From Chitinophagaceae bacterium (GTDB lineage Bacteria > Bacteroidota > Bacteroidia > Chitinophagales > Chitinophagaceae), in NCBI GenBank assembly GCA_025923075.1, contig JAICGN010000007.1, positions 1 through 64,000 of the forward strand: 64,000 bases of DNA, in the 5' to 3' direction. Positions within the stretch are counted from its first letter, which is position 1, and every line of letters starts with the position of its first letter. The notes under the pieces were generated by a model, which did no database searches, was not told where the DNA came from, and worked only from the letters and a program-made list of their open reading frames with translations. This document shows positions 55,996-63,871 of the stretch, in pieces. Both the position numbers and the translations under genes were made by a program.

Positions 55996-56379
55996 ATGAA
56001 GAATTATCTAAGGAAATTCTATTATGGCGACATACCTGATGACAAGGTAGGTGGCAATAATAATGAAACTTCAAAGAACCCCCCTTTGGGGGGCAGGGGG
56101 GCTGATTGGCCTCTTTGGGAAGTTTTTATTCGTAGCAAACAGGGACTAGACCATAAACATGTAGGTAGCCTTCATGCAGCCGATGCACAAATGGCCATTG
56201 AGAATGCAAGAGATGTCTATACCCGCAGGATGGAAGGTGTAAGTATCTGGGTTGTCGAGTCAAAATATATTCATGCATCCAACCCGGAACAAGCGGGAGA
56301 ATTTTTTGAGCCTGCAGTTGATAAAATTTACCGTCATCCCACTTTTTATGATCTGCCTGATGAAGTGAACCAGATGTAA
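55996..56379 (+). CDS. paaB: Phenylacetyl-CoA epoxidase subunit PaaB, with inserted repeat
   Basis: 127 residues; the usual size is about 95. The family part is WPLWEVFIRSKQGLDHKHVG and SLHAADAQMAIENARDVYTRR, then SIWVVES and DEVNQM at the end, thus about 90 residues. The first 37 (MKNYLRKFYYGDIPDDKV...) are extra, and NPPLGGRGA in them comes from a GC-rich palindromic element (56079-56101). PaaB is a small bridging subunit of the epoxidase. No better in-frame start is visible before the conserved part. Confidence 0.92.
   Translation: MKNYLRKFYYGDIPDDKVGGNNNETSKNPPLGGRGADWPLWEVFIRSKQGLDHKHVGSLHAADAQMAIENARDVYTRRMEGVSIWVVESKYIHASNPEQAGEFFEPAVDKIYRHPTFYDLPDEVNQM
56079..56101 (+). repeat. GC-rich palindrome in paaB
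   Basis: CCCCCC-TTT-GGGGGG followed by CA and GGGGGG. Read in frame as PPLGGRGA right before the conserved WPLWEVF. Confidence 0.75.
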
Positions 56380-56380
56380 A

Positions 56381-56398
56381 CCCCCACCCCTAAAGGGG
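56381..56398 (+). repeat. CCCCCACCCCTAAAGGGG hairpin between paaB and paaC
   Basis: CCCC-TAAA-GGGG after the paaB stop, related to the coding-region elements. It lies about 10 bp before the paaC start and may affect its translation. Confidence 0.6.
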
Positions 56399-56407
56399 AG
56401 TAAGAAA

Positions 56408-57214
56408 ATGAATCAATTATTAATCGATTATACCTTACACCTGGCCGACAATTCTCTCATTCTCGGGCAACGCAACAGTGAATGGTGCGGCCATGGGCCT
56501 GTACTGGAACAGGACATTGCTATTACGAATATTTCACTTGACCTGATCGGCCAGGCCAGAAACTTTTATCAGTATGCTGCTCAACTAATAAATGCACAGG
56601 ATAAATCAGAGGGTCCGAAAGCCCCTGCTCCTTTAGAGAGGGGGTTTGGGGGTGAGGTCACAGAAGATTCGCTTGCTTATTTAAGAAAAGAAAGAGAGTT
56701 CAGCAACTGTTTGCTCGTAGAACAACCAAACAAGGATTGGGCGCAAACCATTCTGCGACAATTTTTCTTTAGCCAATACCAATATCTGTTATTTGAACAA
56801 CTTCAAAATACCAAGGACGAACAACTCGCAGCGATCGCAGAAAAATCGTTGAAAGAAATTACTTATCATCTTCGCTGGAGCGGCGAATGGGTAATAAGGT
56901 TGGGTGATGGAACGGAAGAAAGTCATCAGCGCATGATAAAAGCCATTGATGAATTATGGAGATACACCGGTGAAATGTTTACTCCTGCGGAGTATGAGAA
57001 AACATTTGGTATTGATTTTAACAAAATAAAAGAAGATTGGAGTCAAAAAGTAAAGATAATTTTTGACGAAGCCTCTTTGATCCCACCTTTGGGGGGTGGG
57101 GGTGCTGCATTTATGCAAACAGGTGGCAAAACAGGAAAACATACAGAGCACCTCGGATATATTCTTACTGAATTACAATACATGCAAAGAGCTTATCCCC
57201 GCTGTGAATGGTAA
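56408..57214 (+). CDS. paaC: Phenylacetyl-CoA epoxidase subunit PaaC, with two inserted repeats
   Basis: 268 residues, about 20 above the usual size. Conserved parts: QRNSEWCGHGPVLEQDIAITNISLDLIGQARNF (in part), LLVEQPNKDWAQTILRQFFF, TYHLRWSGEWVIRLGDGTEESH, TGKHTEHLGYILTELQYMQR. Between the YAAQLINAQDK and DSLAYLRKERE segments an element adds EGPKAPAPLERGFGGEV; near residue 225 another adds IPPLGGGGAA. Both keep the frame. PaaC is the ferritin-like partner of PaaA. It overlaps the longest paaD start by a few bases. Confidence 0.95.
   Translation: MNQLLIDYTLHLADNSLILGQRNSEWCGHGPVLEQDIAITNISLDLIGQARNFYQYAAQLINAQDKSEGPKAPAPLERGFGGEVTEDSLAYLRKEREFSNCLLVEQPNKDWAQTILRQFFFSQYQYLLFEQLQNTKDEQLAAIAEKSLKEITYHLRWSGEWVIRLGDGTEESHQRMIKAIDELWRYTGEMFTPAEYEKTFGIDFNKIKEDWSQKVKIIFDEASLIPPLGGGGAAFMQTGGKTGKHTEHLGYILTELQYMQRAYPRCEW
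56611..56661 (+). repeat. Palindromic element 1 in paaC
   Basis: GCCCCTGCTCCTTTAGAGAG and a following GGGG-rich part form an imperfect hairpin around CTCCTTTAGAG. Read as KAPAPLERGFGGEV. Confidence 0.65.
57082..57103 (+). repeat. Palindromic element 2 in paaC
   Basis: CCCACCTTTGGGGGGTGGGGG; CCCACC / GGTGGG pairing. Read as PPLGGGGA. Confidence 0.65.
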
Positions 57215-57723
57215 TCGTTATTATGACACTGCATACAATAGATAAAAAAACAATTTATTCTTACCTCGAGGAAATTAATGATCCCGAAGTTCCTGTATTG
57301 TCAATCATCGACCTTGGTATTGTAAGAGATGTAATAATGAAGAATGAAGAATTAGAAGTTATCATTACGCCAACTTACACTGGTTGTCCGGCCATGGATA
57401 TGATCACAGCTACTATAAAAATTCAATTGGCCACATTAGGATTCAAAAAAGTAAAAGTAACGCAGGTGCTTTCTCCTGCATGGACAACAGAATGGATGAG
57501 CGAAGAAGGAAAAAGAAAACTAAAAGAATACGGTATTGCTCCGCCAAATGCCAAACAACAGGTTTGTGATCAGAAATTATTTGCGGCTGCTGAAGCCGTT
57601 CCGTGTCCTCATTGTGATTCTTATCATACGCATCGTATCAGCGAATTTGGAAGTACTGCCTGTAAGGCACTATATCAATGCGATGACTGCAAAGAACCGT
57701 TTGATTATTTCAAGTGTCATTAA
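57208..57723 (+). CDS. paaD: Phenylacetate degradation protein PaaD (PaaJ; DUF59 and zinc-ribbon)
   Basis: 171 residues from the overlapping ATG at 57208 (7 bp overlap with paaC); 57223 is an equally possible start. N-terminal DUF59/MIP18-type domain (EINDPEVPVLSIIDLGIVRDV, PTYTGCPAMDMITATIK) and C-terminal zinc-ribbon with CPHC...C..CDDC (CPHCDSYHTHRISEFG, ALYQCDDCKEPFDYFKCH). It likely helps assemble the iron-sulphur or di-iron centres of the epoxidase. Last gene of the paaE-A-B-C-D run. Confidence 0.93.
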   Translation: MVIVIMTLHTIDKKTIYSYLEEINDPEVPVLSIIDLGIVRDVIMKNEELEVIITPTYTGCPAMDMITATIKIQLATLGFKKVKVTQVLSPAWTTEWMSEEGKRKLKEYGIAPPNAKQQVCDQKLFAAAEAVPCPHCDSYHTHRISEFGSTACKALYQCDDCKEPFDYFKCH

Positions 57724-57755
57724 AGCTTTCAGATTTACGAAGTACGATTTCGGAT

Positions 57756-58679
57756 CTATTTAAACGAATCCGCGTCTCTATACGCTTTTATTAATTCCAT
57801 TTCTCCATCTTTTCCCGGTTTAGCATTTCCATGTTCCATACCCAGTACTCCTTTATAACCTTTATTATAAATGTGTTTAAAAATATTCCGGTAATTCATC
57901 TCCCCGGTGCCGGGTTCTTTTCTTCCCGGGTTATCGCCAATTTGGAAATAAGGTGTTTCATCCCAAACCTTATCAATATTAGCTATAATATTCCCCTCGT
58001 TACGCTGCATATGATACATATCAAATAAAAATTTGCAGGCCGGGCTGTTAACGGCTTTACAGATCATATATGATTGATGCGTGCCTCTTAAAAACAGGTC
58101 GGGGTTGTCGCTTAATGCTTCCAATACCATTACGAGACCATGCGGCTGTAATATTTCTGCACCTTTTCGCAGCGCTGTGATCACATTCGTCGTTTGCATA
58201 TCATGTGACTGGGACCTGTCAAAATTTCCGGGAACAACCGTCATCCATTTTGCATTACATCTCTTAGCAACTTCTATCGCTTCTTTGCAATCTTTCATCA
58301 TCTTATCGATCCATTCCTGTTTGCCTGTAGCCAATGATGTTTTCCAGTGCCAGCTGTCAGAAGTGATCACAAATACTCCCATTCGCATGCCCAATTTTGC
58401 CAGTAGATCACCGATCTTTTTCTGTTGTTCAACAGGACGAGCCATCATTCCATTGTCCTCAATGCTGCGAAATCCCTGGTCATAGGCCCATTTGATTTGC
58501 TCCAAAAAATCTTCGCCCGCATTGTTCTTGAACATACCATCATGAAAAGCATAATCAAGATTAAACGGTTTACTTTCTGTTAAAGAATTTCCATTTTTAT
58601 TCCCTGCGAATGATTGACCAACAGTGAGGGTTGCGGCGCTCGCTAAAAAACTATTACGAATAAATTTTCTGCGTTCCAT
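57756..58679 (-). CDS. Secreted sugar-phosphate isomerase/epimerase-like protein
   Basis: 307 residues. Twin-arginine signal (MERRKFIRNSFLASAATLTV). TIM barrel of the xylose-isomerase-like type: AFHDGMFKNNAGEDFLEQIKW, QGFRSIEDNG, NAKWMTVVPGNFDRS, KFLFDMYHMQRNEGNII, PYFQIGDNPGRKEPGTGEMNY and VLGMEHGNAKPG. The last ones resemble hydroxypyruvate isomerase. Metal-dependent isomerase of an unknown sugar or small acid, in the periplasm. It lies between the two parts of the paa cluster and is convergent to paaD. Confidence 0.82.
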   Translation of the reverse strand: MERRKFIRNSFLASAATLTVGQSFAGNKNGNSLTESKPFNLDYAFHDGMFKNNAGEDFLEQIKWAYDQGFRSIEDNGMMARPVEQQKKIGDLLAKLGMRMGVFVITSDSWHWKTSLATGKQEWIDKMMKDCKEAIEVAKRCNAKWMTVVPGNFDRSQSHDMQTTNVITALRKGAEILQPHGLVMVLEALSDNPDLFLRGTHQSYMICKAVNSPACKFLFDMYHMQRNEGNIIANIDKVWDETPYFQIGDNPGRKEPGTGEMNYRNIFKHIYNKGYKGVLGMEHGNAKPGKDGEMELIKAYRDADSFK

Positions 58680-58720
58680 AAACTTTTATCTTGAGAACTT
58701 AAATGTAAGACATCCCGTTC

Positions 58721-59719
58721 ATGTTGCGATTGATTTTTCTTTTGTTGTTTCCATTCACCCTTTCAGCTCAACTGAAACGATTTGAATTTTCAGAAAATAA
58801 AATGGGCTCGCCTTTTGGTATCATTTTTTATCATAAGGATTCTGCAGAAGCTATGCAAATCGCCAAAGAATGCTTTTCAATTGTTGATTCGTTGAATACA
58901 ATTTTCAGCGATTACAATTCAGAAAGCGAAGTGGGTAAACTTGCGTTGCAAACCAATCAGACTGACATAAAAGTTTCCGGGGAATTATTTACAATGATCG
59001 TAAGGTCAAAGGACGCATGGTCAAGATCAGGTAAAACTTTTGACATCACAATTGGAACGTTAACCCGGTTGTGGAGAAAAGTAAAAAGAGAAAACAGGTT
59101 TCCCTCAGAAGCTGAAATAAAAGCAGCTAAAGATCTCACCGGTTTTAAAAATCTTATCATTAATGAAATGTCAAAAACAATTTCGTTTAAGAAACCAGGA
59201 ATTCGCCTCGATTTTGGTGGCATTGTACCAGGCTACGCTTCGCAAAGAGTAATTGATTTTTTAAAAACTAAAAACATCAATATAGCCCTGGTTGATGCAA
59301 GTGGCGATATCGTTACCGGTGATGCGCCGCCAGGAAAAGACGGCTGGACCATTGGCATCAATCTTCCTGAAAGTGCAAATGAGGTCTGGGATAAAAAACT
59401 GGAACTAAAGAATTTTGCGGTCTCTACCTCCGGAGATGTTTATCGTTATATAGTTCATGACGGAAAAAGATACTCGCACATCGTCGATCCAAGAACTGGC
59501 TACGGCGTTACTTCGCAACGAAATGTAACTGTAATCACAAGATTTGGCGCCGATGCGGATTGGCTCGCGACAGCGTGCAGCATTTTGCCCATCAAAAAAG
59601 CGCTGGCATTAGCAAAAAAAGAGCATGCGGCAGTGCTTATTGCAACATTGAACAACGATAAGATCGTTACTTATAAATCAAAAAGTTTCGATAAGTTTTT
59701 TCAAAAAAAACAACAATGA
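58721..59719 (+). CDS. apbE: FAD:protein FMN transferase, ApbE type
   Basis: 332 residues. Signal peptide ending LSAQ. Typical parts: MGSPFGIIFYHKDSAEAMQIA, IFSDYNSESEVGKL, DFGGIVPGYASQRV, ALVDASGDIVTGDAPPGKDGW, and the end YSHIVDPRTGYGVTSQRNVTV. ApbE attaches FMN covalently to Ser or Thr in flavoproteins of the envelope, such as NQR and RNF. No target gene lies in the window. The next gene overlaps its stop by 4 bp (ATGA), so they are co-transcribed. Confidence 0.9.
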   Translation: MLRLIFLLLFPFTLSAQLKRFEFSENKMGSPFGIIFYHKDSAEAMQIAKECFSIVDSLNTIFSDYNSESEVGKLALQTNQTDIKVSGELFTMIVRSKDAWSRSGKTFDITIGTLTRLWRKVKRENRFPSEAEIKAAKDLTGFKNLIINEMSKTISFKKPGIRLDFGGIVPGYASQRVIDFLKTKNINIALVDASGDIVTGDAPPGKDGWTIGINLPESANEVWDKKLELKNFAVSTSGDVYRYIVHDGKRYSHIVDPRTGYGVTSQRNVTVITRFGADADWLATACSILPIKKALALAKKEHAAVLIATLNNDKIVTYKSKSFDKFFQKKQQ

Positions 59720-60708
59720 AGTTTGTTACCTTGTCACCCCATATGAACAGGATACTCTTTATACTTTTTCTACTTTATATACTTACTCACCAAAAGGCAT
59801 TATCACAACAAGCAGATACTGTCTTCAAACAATATGAACAGTCCGTGCCAGGGTCAACTCTAAAGATCAAAATGATTCCCATTAAAGGAGGACATTTTAC
59901 AATGGGAAGCCCTGAAAATGAAAAAGGAAGAAATGCGGATGAAGGACCGCAAAAACCTTTCTATATATCCCCGTTCTGGATGGGAGCATTTGAAGTGACA
60001 CATGATGAGTTTGATGTTTTTTTTAAAGACGTAAACACAAGTCAGAATTCAGGAACAGATGCCCTAACAAGACCAAGTCCGCAATACGTGGATCTTAGCT
60101 GGGACATGGGTCGTGAAGGCGGCTTCCCGGTCAACAGTATGCAGCAAAGAACAGCACTCATGTTTTGTAAATGGCTTTATAATAAAACAGGAATTTTTTA
60201 CCGGCTACCAACTGAAGCCGAATGGGAATATGCATGCCGGGCCGGATCTTCGTCAGCTTATTTTTTTGGTGATAGTGAGAATGAATTAAGCAAATATGCC
60301 TGGTATAATAAAAACAGCAACGCAGCATATCATAAGGTGGGTCAGCTTAAGCCAAATGCGTTTGGTTTATATGATATGCTAGGCAATGTTGCTGAGTGGG
60401 TGATAGATCAGTATGATGAAAAGTATTTTACCAGGCTAAAAGATGTGAAAGCTGATCCGGAATTAAAACCAACAAGCCGTCATCCCCGGCTTTTGAAAGG
60501 TGGCTCCTATGCTGATGATGCCACTGAACTACGTTGCGCGAACAGAACAAGCTGGTTGCCTGAGTGGAATCGTCGTGATCCGCAAATACCAAAAAGCAAA
60601 TGGTGGCTTACCGATGCTCCTTTTGCCGGGTTCAGGTTGGTAAGACCATTAAAACAACCATCAGCTGAGGAAATAGAAAAATTCTTTACCTTATATCTCT
60701 CAAACTAA
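59716..60708 (+). CDS. Formylglycine-generating-enzyme-like (SUMF1/FGE) protein
   Basis: 330 residues; an ATG at 59743 gives a neater signal peptide (MNRILFILFLLYILTHQ) and may be the real start. The domain has MIPIKGGHFTMGSPENEKGRNADEGPQ, RLPTEAEWEYACRAGSSSAYF, GLYDMLGNVAEWVIDQYD, LKGGSYADD and FAGFRLVRPL. Only one of the two redox cysteines of true FGE appears (in ELRCANRTSW), so sulfatase activation is unlikely; many FGE-like proteins have other roles. Secreted. It stands after apbE and before a Gfo/Idh-type oxidoreductase. Confidence 0.82.
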   Translation: MKFVTLSPHMNRILFILFLLYILTHQKALSQQADTVFKQYEQSVPGSTLKIKMIPIKGGHFTMGSPENEKGRNADEGPQKPFYISPFWMGAFEVTHDEFDVFFKDVNTSQNSGTDALTRPSPQYVDLSWDMGREGGFPVNSMQQRTALMFCKWLYNKTGIFYRLPTEAEWEYACRAGSSSAYFFGDSENELSKYAWYNKNSNAAYHKVGQLKPNAFGLYDMLGNVAEWVIDQYDEKYFTRLKDVKADPELKPTSRHPRLLKGGSYADDATELRCANRTSWLPEWNRRDPQIPKSKWWLTDAPFAGFRLVRPLKQPSAEEIEKFFTLYLSN

Positions 60709-60720
60709 AAATCTTAGATC

Positions 60721-62055
60721 ATGAAACCAGAAAATAAAAACTCCCGCCGTGATTTTGTAAAAACTTCTGCACTGATTACGGGGGGTGTGATGGCAACGCC
60801 ATTACTTTCAAAAGCAAATTTTTTCAGCGGTGCTGAGGATACAATTAAAGTTGCGCTGATCGGTTGCGGTGGACGGGGTACCGGCGCGGCGATGCAGGCC
60901 TGCTTGACAAAACAAAATGTAAAGCTGGTTGCCATGGCGGATGCTTTTCGTGACAGGATAGATAGTTGTTTTAAAGAATTAACTGCCGATACTGTTGGTG
61001 ATGGCACAAGTAAAGTAAGTATTAAAAACCGGATTGATGTTCCTGAAGAAAGGAAGTACACCGGGTTCGATGCATATAAAAAAGCAATGGCGCATGCCGA
61101 TGTGGTCATCCTAACTACTCCACCGGGTTTTCGCCCCATTCATTTTGAGGAAGCGGTTAAGCAGGGCAAGCAAATTTTTATGGAAAAACCTGTTGCCACT
61201 GATCCGGCAGGAATCAAACGAGTGTTGGATGCATCAGAAATTGCAAAACAGAAAAAACTGAATGTAGTGGTTGGACTGCAACGTCACTACCAGAATTCCT
61301 ATCGTGAGTTGTTTGCAAAAAAAGATATGGTCGGTGATATTACTTCGGCGCAGGTATGGTGGAATAATGATGGCGTATGGGTAAATCCGAGAAAAGAGGG
61401 CCAGACAGAAATGGAATACCAGATGCGTAACTGGTATTATTTTAACTGGCTATGCGGCGATCACATTGTAGAGCAACACATTCATAATATAGATGTGATG
61501 AATTGGTTCAAAGGTGGCTATCCTGTAAAAGCACAGGGTATGGGTGGAAGGCAGGTAAGAAAAGGAAAAGATCATGGTGAAATTTTTGATCATCATTATG
61601 TAGAGTTTCAATATGCCGATGGTTCGGTCTTAAATAGTCAATGCAGGCATATTCCGGGCACAATGAGTAAAGTAGATGAATTGCTGATCGGGACGAAAGG
61701 AAAGATTTTCTGTGGCGCTGCACATATAAAAGATAATGCAGGCACGGTATTGTATCAATTTGATAGAAAGAAGGAAAACGATCCATATCAGACAGAACAC
61801 GATGAATTGTTTGCTGCTATTGGGAAAGGCGAATACAAATTTGCCGATGCTGAGAATGGGGCAAAGAGTACAATGACCGCTATCATGGGAAGGATGGCTA
61901 CTTACTCTGGGCAAATTTTATATTGGGATAAATTGCTGAATTCAGGAATAGATATCATGCCAAAGGAATTCGCATGGAATGCAATGCCACCAGCTATACC
62001 GGATGCTGAAGGAAATTATCCAATTGCGATACCTGGTAAAACAAAATATATCTAG
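60721..62055 (+). CDS. Gfo/Idh/MocA family oxidoreductase, Tat-exported
   Basis: 444 residues. Tat signal (NSRRDFVKTSALITGGVMATP). NAD-binding fold with IKVALIGCGGRGTGAAMQACL, then DVVILTTPPGFRPIHFEEAVKQGKQIFMEKPVATDPAG and the C-terminal half with HIVEQHIHNIDVMNWF, HYVEFQYADGSVLNSQCRHIPGT. It acts on sugars or sugar derivatives with a bound NAD(P), as is typical for exported members. It is 12 bp after the FGE-like gene, in the same operon. A TCCCGATA palindrome follows. Confidence 0.92.
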   Translation: MKPENKNSRRDFVKTSALITGGVMATPLLSKANFFSGAEDTIKVALIGCGGRGTGAAMQACLTKQNVKLVAMADAFRDRIDSCFKELTADTVGDGTSKVSIKNRIDVPEERKYTGFDAYKKAMAHADVVILTTPPGFRPIHFEEAVKQGKQIFMEKPVATDPAGIKRVLDASEIAKQKKLNVVVGLQRHYQNSYRELFAKKDMVGDITSAQVWWNNDGVWVNPRKEGQTEMEYQMRNWYYFNWLCGDHIVEQHIHNIDVMNWFKGGYPVKAQGMGGRQVRKGKDHGEIFDHHYVEFQYADGSVLNSQCRHIPGTMSKVDELLIGTKGKIFCGAAHIKDNAGTVLYQFDRKKENDPYQTEHDELFAAIGKGEYKFADAENGAKSTMTAIMGRMATYSGQILYWDKLLNSGIDIMPKEFAWNAMPPAIPDAEGNYPIAIPGKTKYI

Positions 62056-62117
62056 TTCTAAAATGTTATATGGTTAAATTGTTAAATGTCGGGAAATAGA
62101 CCTGATGACAATTTATC

Positions 62118-62134
62118 TCCCGATATTATCGGGA
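62118..62134. repeat. Palindrome TCCCGATATTATCGGGA
   Basis: Same family as 44026-44043; only the centre differs. In the 107-bp gap between the oxidoreductase and paaG. Confidence 0.65.
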
Positions 62135-62162
62135 TTACAACTTAGCCATTAAATATAAATAG

Positions 62163-62936
62163 ATGAGCTCTATATTATTTGAGATAAAAAATGCAGTTGG
62201 CATTATTACGTTGAATCGTCCCGATAAGCTAAATTCATTCAACCGGGAGATGGCCTTACTGATGCAGGAAAAGCTGGATGAATGTAAAAAGAACGAGGTG
62301 CGGTGTGTGTATATCACAGGTGCGGGCAAAGGCTTTTCCGCAGGACAGGATCTGGAGGAGGTAGTCGATCCAAATGGTCCTGGCATGGGAGCGATCCTTT
62401 CAGAGCATTATAATCCTATTATAGCAAGAATAAGAAGGTTGGAAAAACCAGTTATCGCTGCCGTGAATGGCGTCGCTGCAGGCGCCGGAGCGAACATTGC
62501 ATTATGTTGCGATATCGTTGTTGCTTCAATCTCTGCATCATTTATACAAGCTTTTTCTAAAATTGGTTTGATACCCGATAGCAGCGGCACATTTGTCTTA
62601 CCAAGATTGATTGGCTGGCAAAAAGCAAGTGCATTAATGATGCTGGGAGAAAAAGTTCCGGCAGAAGAAGCAGAACGCATTGGTATGATCTATAAGGTTT
62701 TTCCTGATGAAACATTTGCGGAAAATGCTATGAGCATTGCATCCTATCTATCGCAAATGCCAACAAAGGGGCTAGCATTTACCAAACAATTACTTGGCCA
62801 GTCTGTTAAATCCACATTAGAAGAACAATTGCAGGACGAAGATGTTTACCAGCAAAGAGCAGCGAAAACAAAAGATTTTCAGGAAGGAGTGAACGCATTC
62901 CTTGAAAAAAGAATTCCTAAGTTTACTGGGGAATAA
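62163..62936 (+). CDS. paaG: Enoyl-CoA hydratase-type isomerase PaaG
   Basis: 257 residues. Crotonase fold: VGIITLNRPDKLNSFNREMA, GAGKGFSAGQDLEEV, AAVNGVAAGAGANIALCCDIV and the PDSSGTFVLPRLIG region with the active Asp. PaaG turns the epoxyphenylacetyl-CoA into the oxepin. The GQDL motif and length match PaaG better than plain enoyl-CoA hydratase, and the place before paaI and paaY supports this. Confidence 0.9.
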   Translation: MSSILFEIKNAVGIITLNRPDKLNSFNREMALLMQEKLDECKKNEVRCVYITGAGKGFSAGQDLEEVVDPNGPGMGAILSEHYNPIIARIRRLEKPVIAAVNGVAAGAGANIALCCDIVVASISASFIQAFSKIGLIPDSSGTFVLPRLIGWQKASALMMLGEKVPAEEAERIGMIYKVFPDETFAENAMSIASYLSQMPTKGLAFTKQLLGQSVKSTLEEQLQDEDVYQQRAAKTKDFQEGVNAFLEKRIPKFTGE

Positions 62937-62949
62937 AATACTGATCGTT

Positions 62950-63378
62950 ATGCCTAAAATTCACCAGGAAGTTGTTGATCACATGATGGAAAACGATTTT
63001 TTCAGCCAATGGCTGGGGATCGAAGTACTTGAAATAAAAGAGGGTTATAGCCGGATAAAAATGACCGTAAGAAAAGAAATGGTAAATGGATTCGGCATCG
63101 TTCACGGCGGTATCCCGTTCTCTTTGGCTGACAGCGCATTTGCATTTGCATGCAACAACAGGAATAATCTCTCGGTTGCCCTGGACACATCGATCAATTT
63201 CATTAAACCAGTTCATGTTGGGGATATCTTAACTGCTGAAGCAATCGAAATTCATAATGGGAGATCAACCGGCCTTTATCATATAACAATTACAAATCAA
63301 GCTGAGCATAGTGTTGCTCTTTTTAAAGGACTTTGTTTTAGAACGGATAGAAAGTTGATTGGTAAAGATGGTTTATAA
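62950..63378 (+). CDS. paaI: Acyl-CoA thioesterase PaaI
   Basis: 142 residues from the ATG at 62950, 13 bp after paaG; an earlier in-frame ATG at 62902 lies inside paaG. Hot-dog fold with NGFGIVHGGIPFSLADSAFAFACN (HGG plus the catalytic Asp), SVALDTSINFIKPVHVGDILTAEA. It releases CoA from ring-hydroxylated phenylacetyl-CoA and rescues the CoA pool. Co-directional with paaG; an S23-type gene lies between it and paaY. Confidence 0.93.
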   Translation: MPKIHQEVVDHMMENDFFSQWLGIEVLEIKEGYSRIKMTVRKEMVNGFGIVHGGIPFSLADSAFAFACNNRNNLSVALDTSINFIKPVHVGDILTAEAIEIHNGRSTGLYHITITNQAEHSVALFKGLCFRTDRKLIGKDGL

Positions 63379-63404
63379 GATAAGTAAATAAGGTTTATAA
63401 AGTA

Positions 63405-63846
63405 TATAGGGTATTTACAAGTAATGCCGGCACAAATGGCTACAATAGAAATAAAATTCGGTTTTGAACAGCTTGAGCTTTGGAAAAAAGTTCGGGCGTT
63501 TAAAAAAGAAGTTATTGAGGAAGCAAAAAAGTGGCCTGCTGAAGAAAAATTCAAACTAATTGACCAGACCATTCGAAGCTCCAGATCAATTAATGCGCTT
63601 CTTGCCGAAGGCCATGGCAGGTTTACATTTGCTGATCAGCTTCATTTTTGCATACAAGCGAGAGGTTCTCTTTCGGAAACAATAAACCACCTGATTGACG
63701 CCATTGATGAAGAATATATAACTGCAGAACGTTTAAATTATTTTAAAGAAAAAGGGAAAGAGATTGAAAGGATGCTTAACGGTTATATTAAATTTCTACG
63801 AAATCAAAGGGATGGTGAAAACAAGTGATACTTTTTATACCCTATA
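63405..63846. repeat. TATAGGGTAT inverted repeats flanking the S23-type gene
   Basis: TATAGGGTAT (63405-63414) and its complement ATACCCTATA (63837-63846) lie on each side of the four-helix-bundle gene. The left side also has GGTTTATAA twice (63370, 63392). Confidence 0.6.
63424..63828 (+). CDS. Four helix bundle (S23/IVS-like) protein
   Basis: 134 residues, nearly all helical: QLELWKKVRAFKKEVIEEAKKWP, EEKFKLIDQTIRSSRSINALLAEGHGRFT and DQLHFCIQARGSLSETINHLIDAI. This is the family of proteins found in intervening sequences of 23S rRNA, which also occur free in Bacteroidota genomes. No rRNA is nearby. It interrupts the paaI-paaY order and has short inverted repeats around it. Its function is unknown; nucleic-acid or RNA binding is usual for this fold. 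Confidence 0.88.
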   Translation: MPAQMATIEIKFGFEQLELWKKVRAFKKEVIEEAKKWPAEEKFKLIDQTIRSSRSINALLAEGHGRFTFADQLHFCIQARGSLSETINHLIDAIDEEYITAERLNYFKEKGKEIERMLNGYIKFLRNQRDGENK

Positions 63847-63871
63847 AACTCTATATACAAATCCCCAAGAA

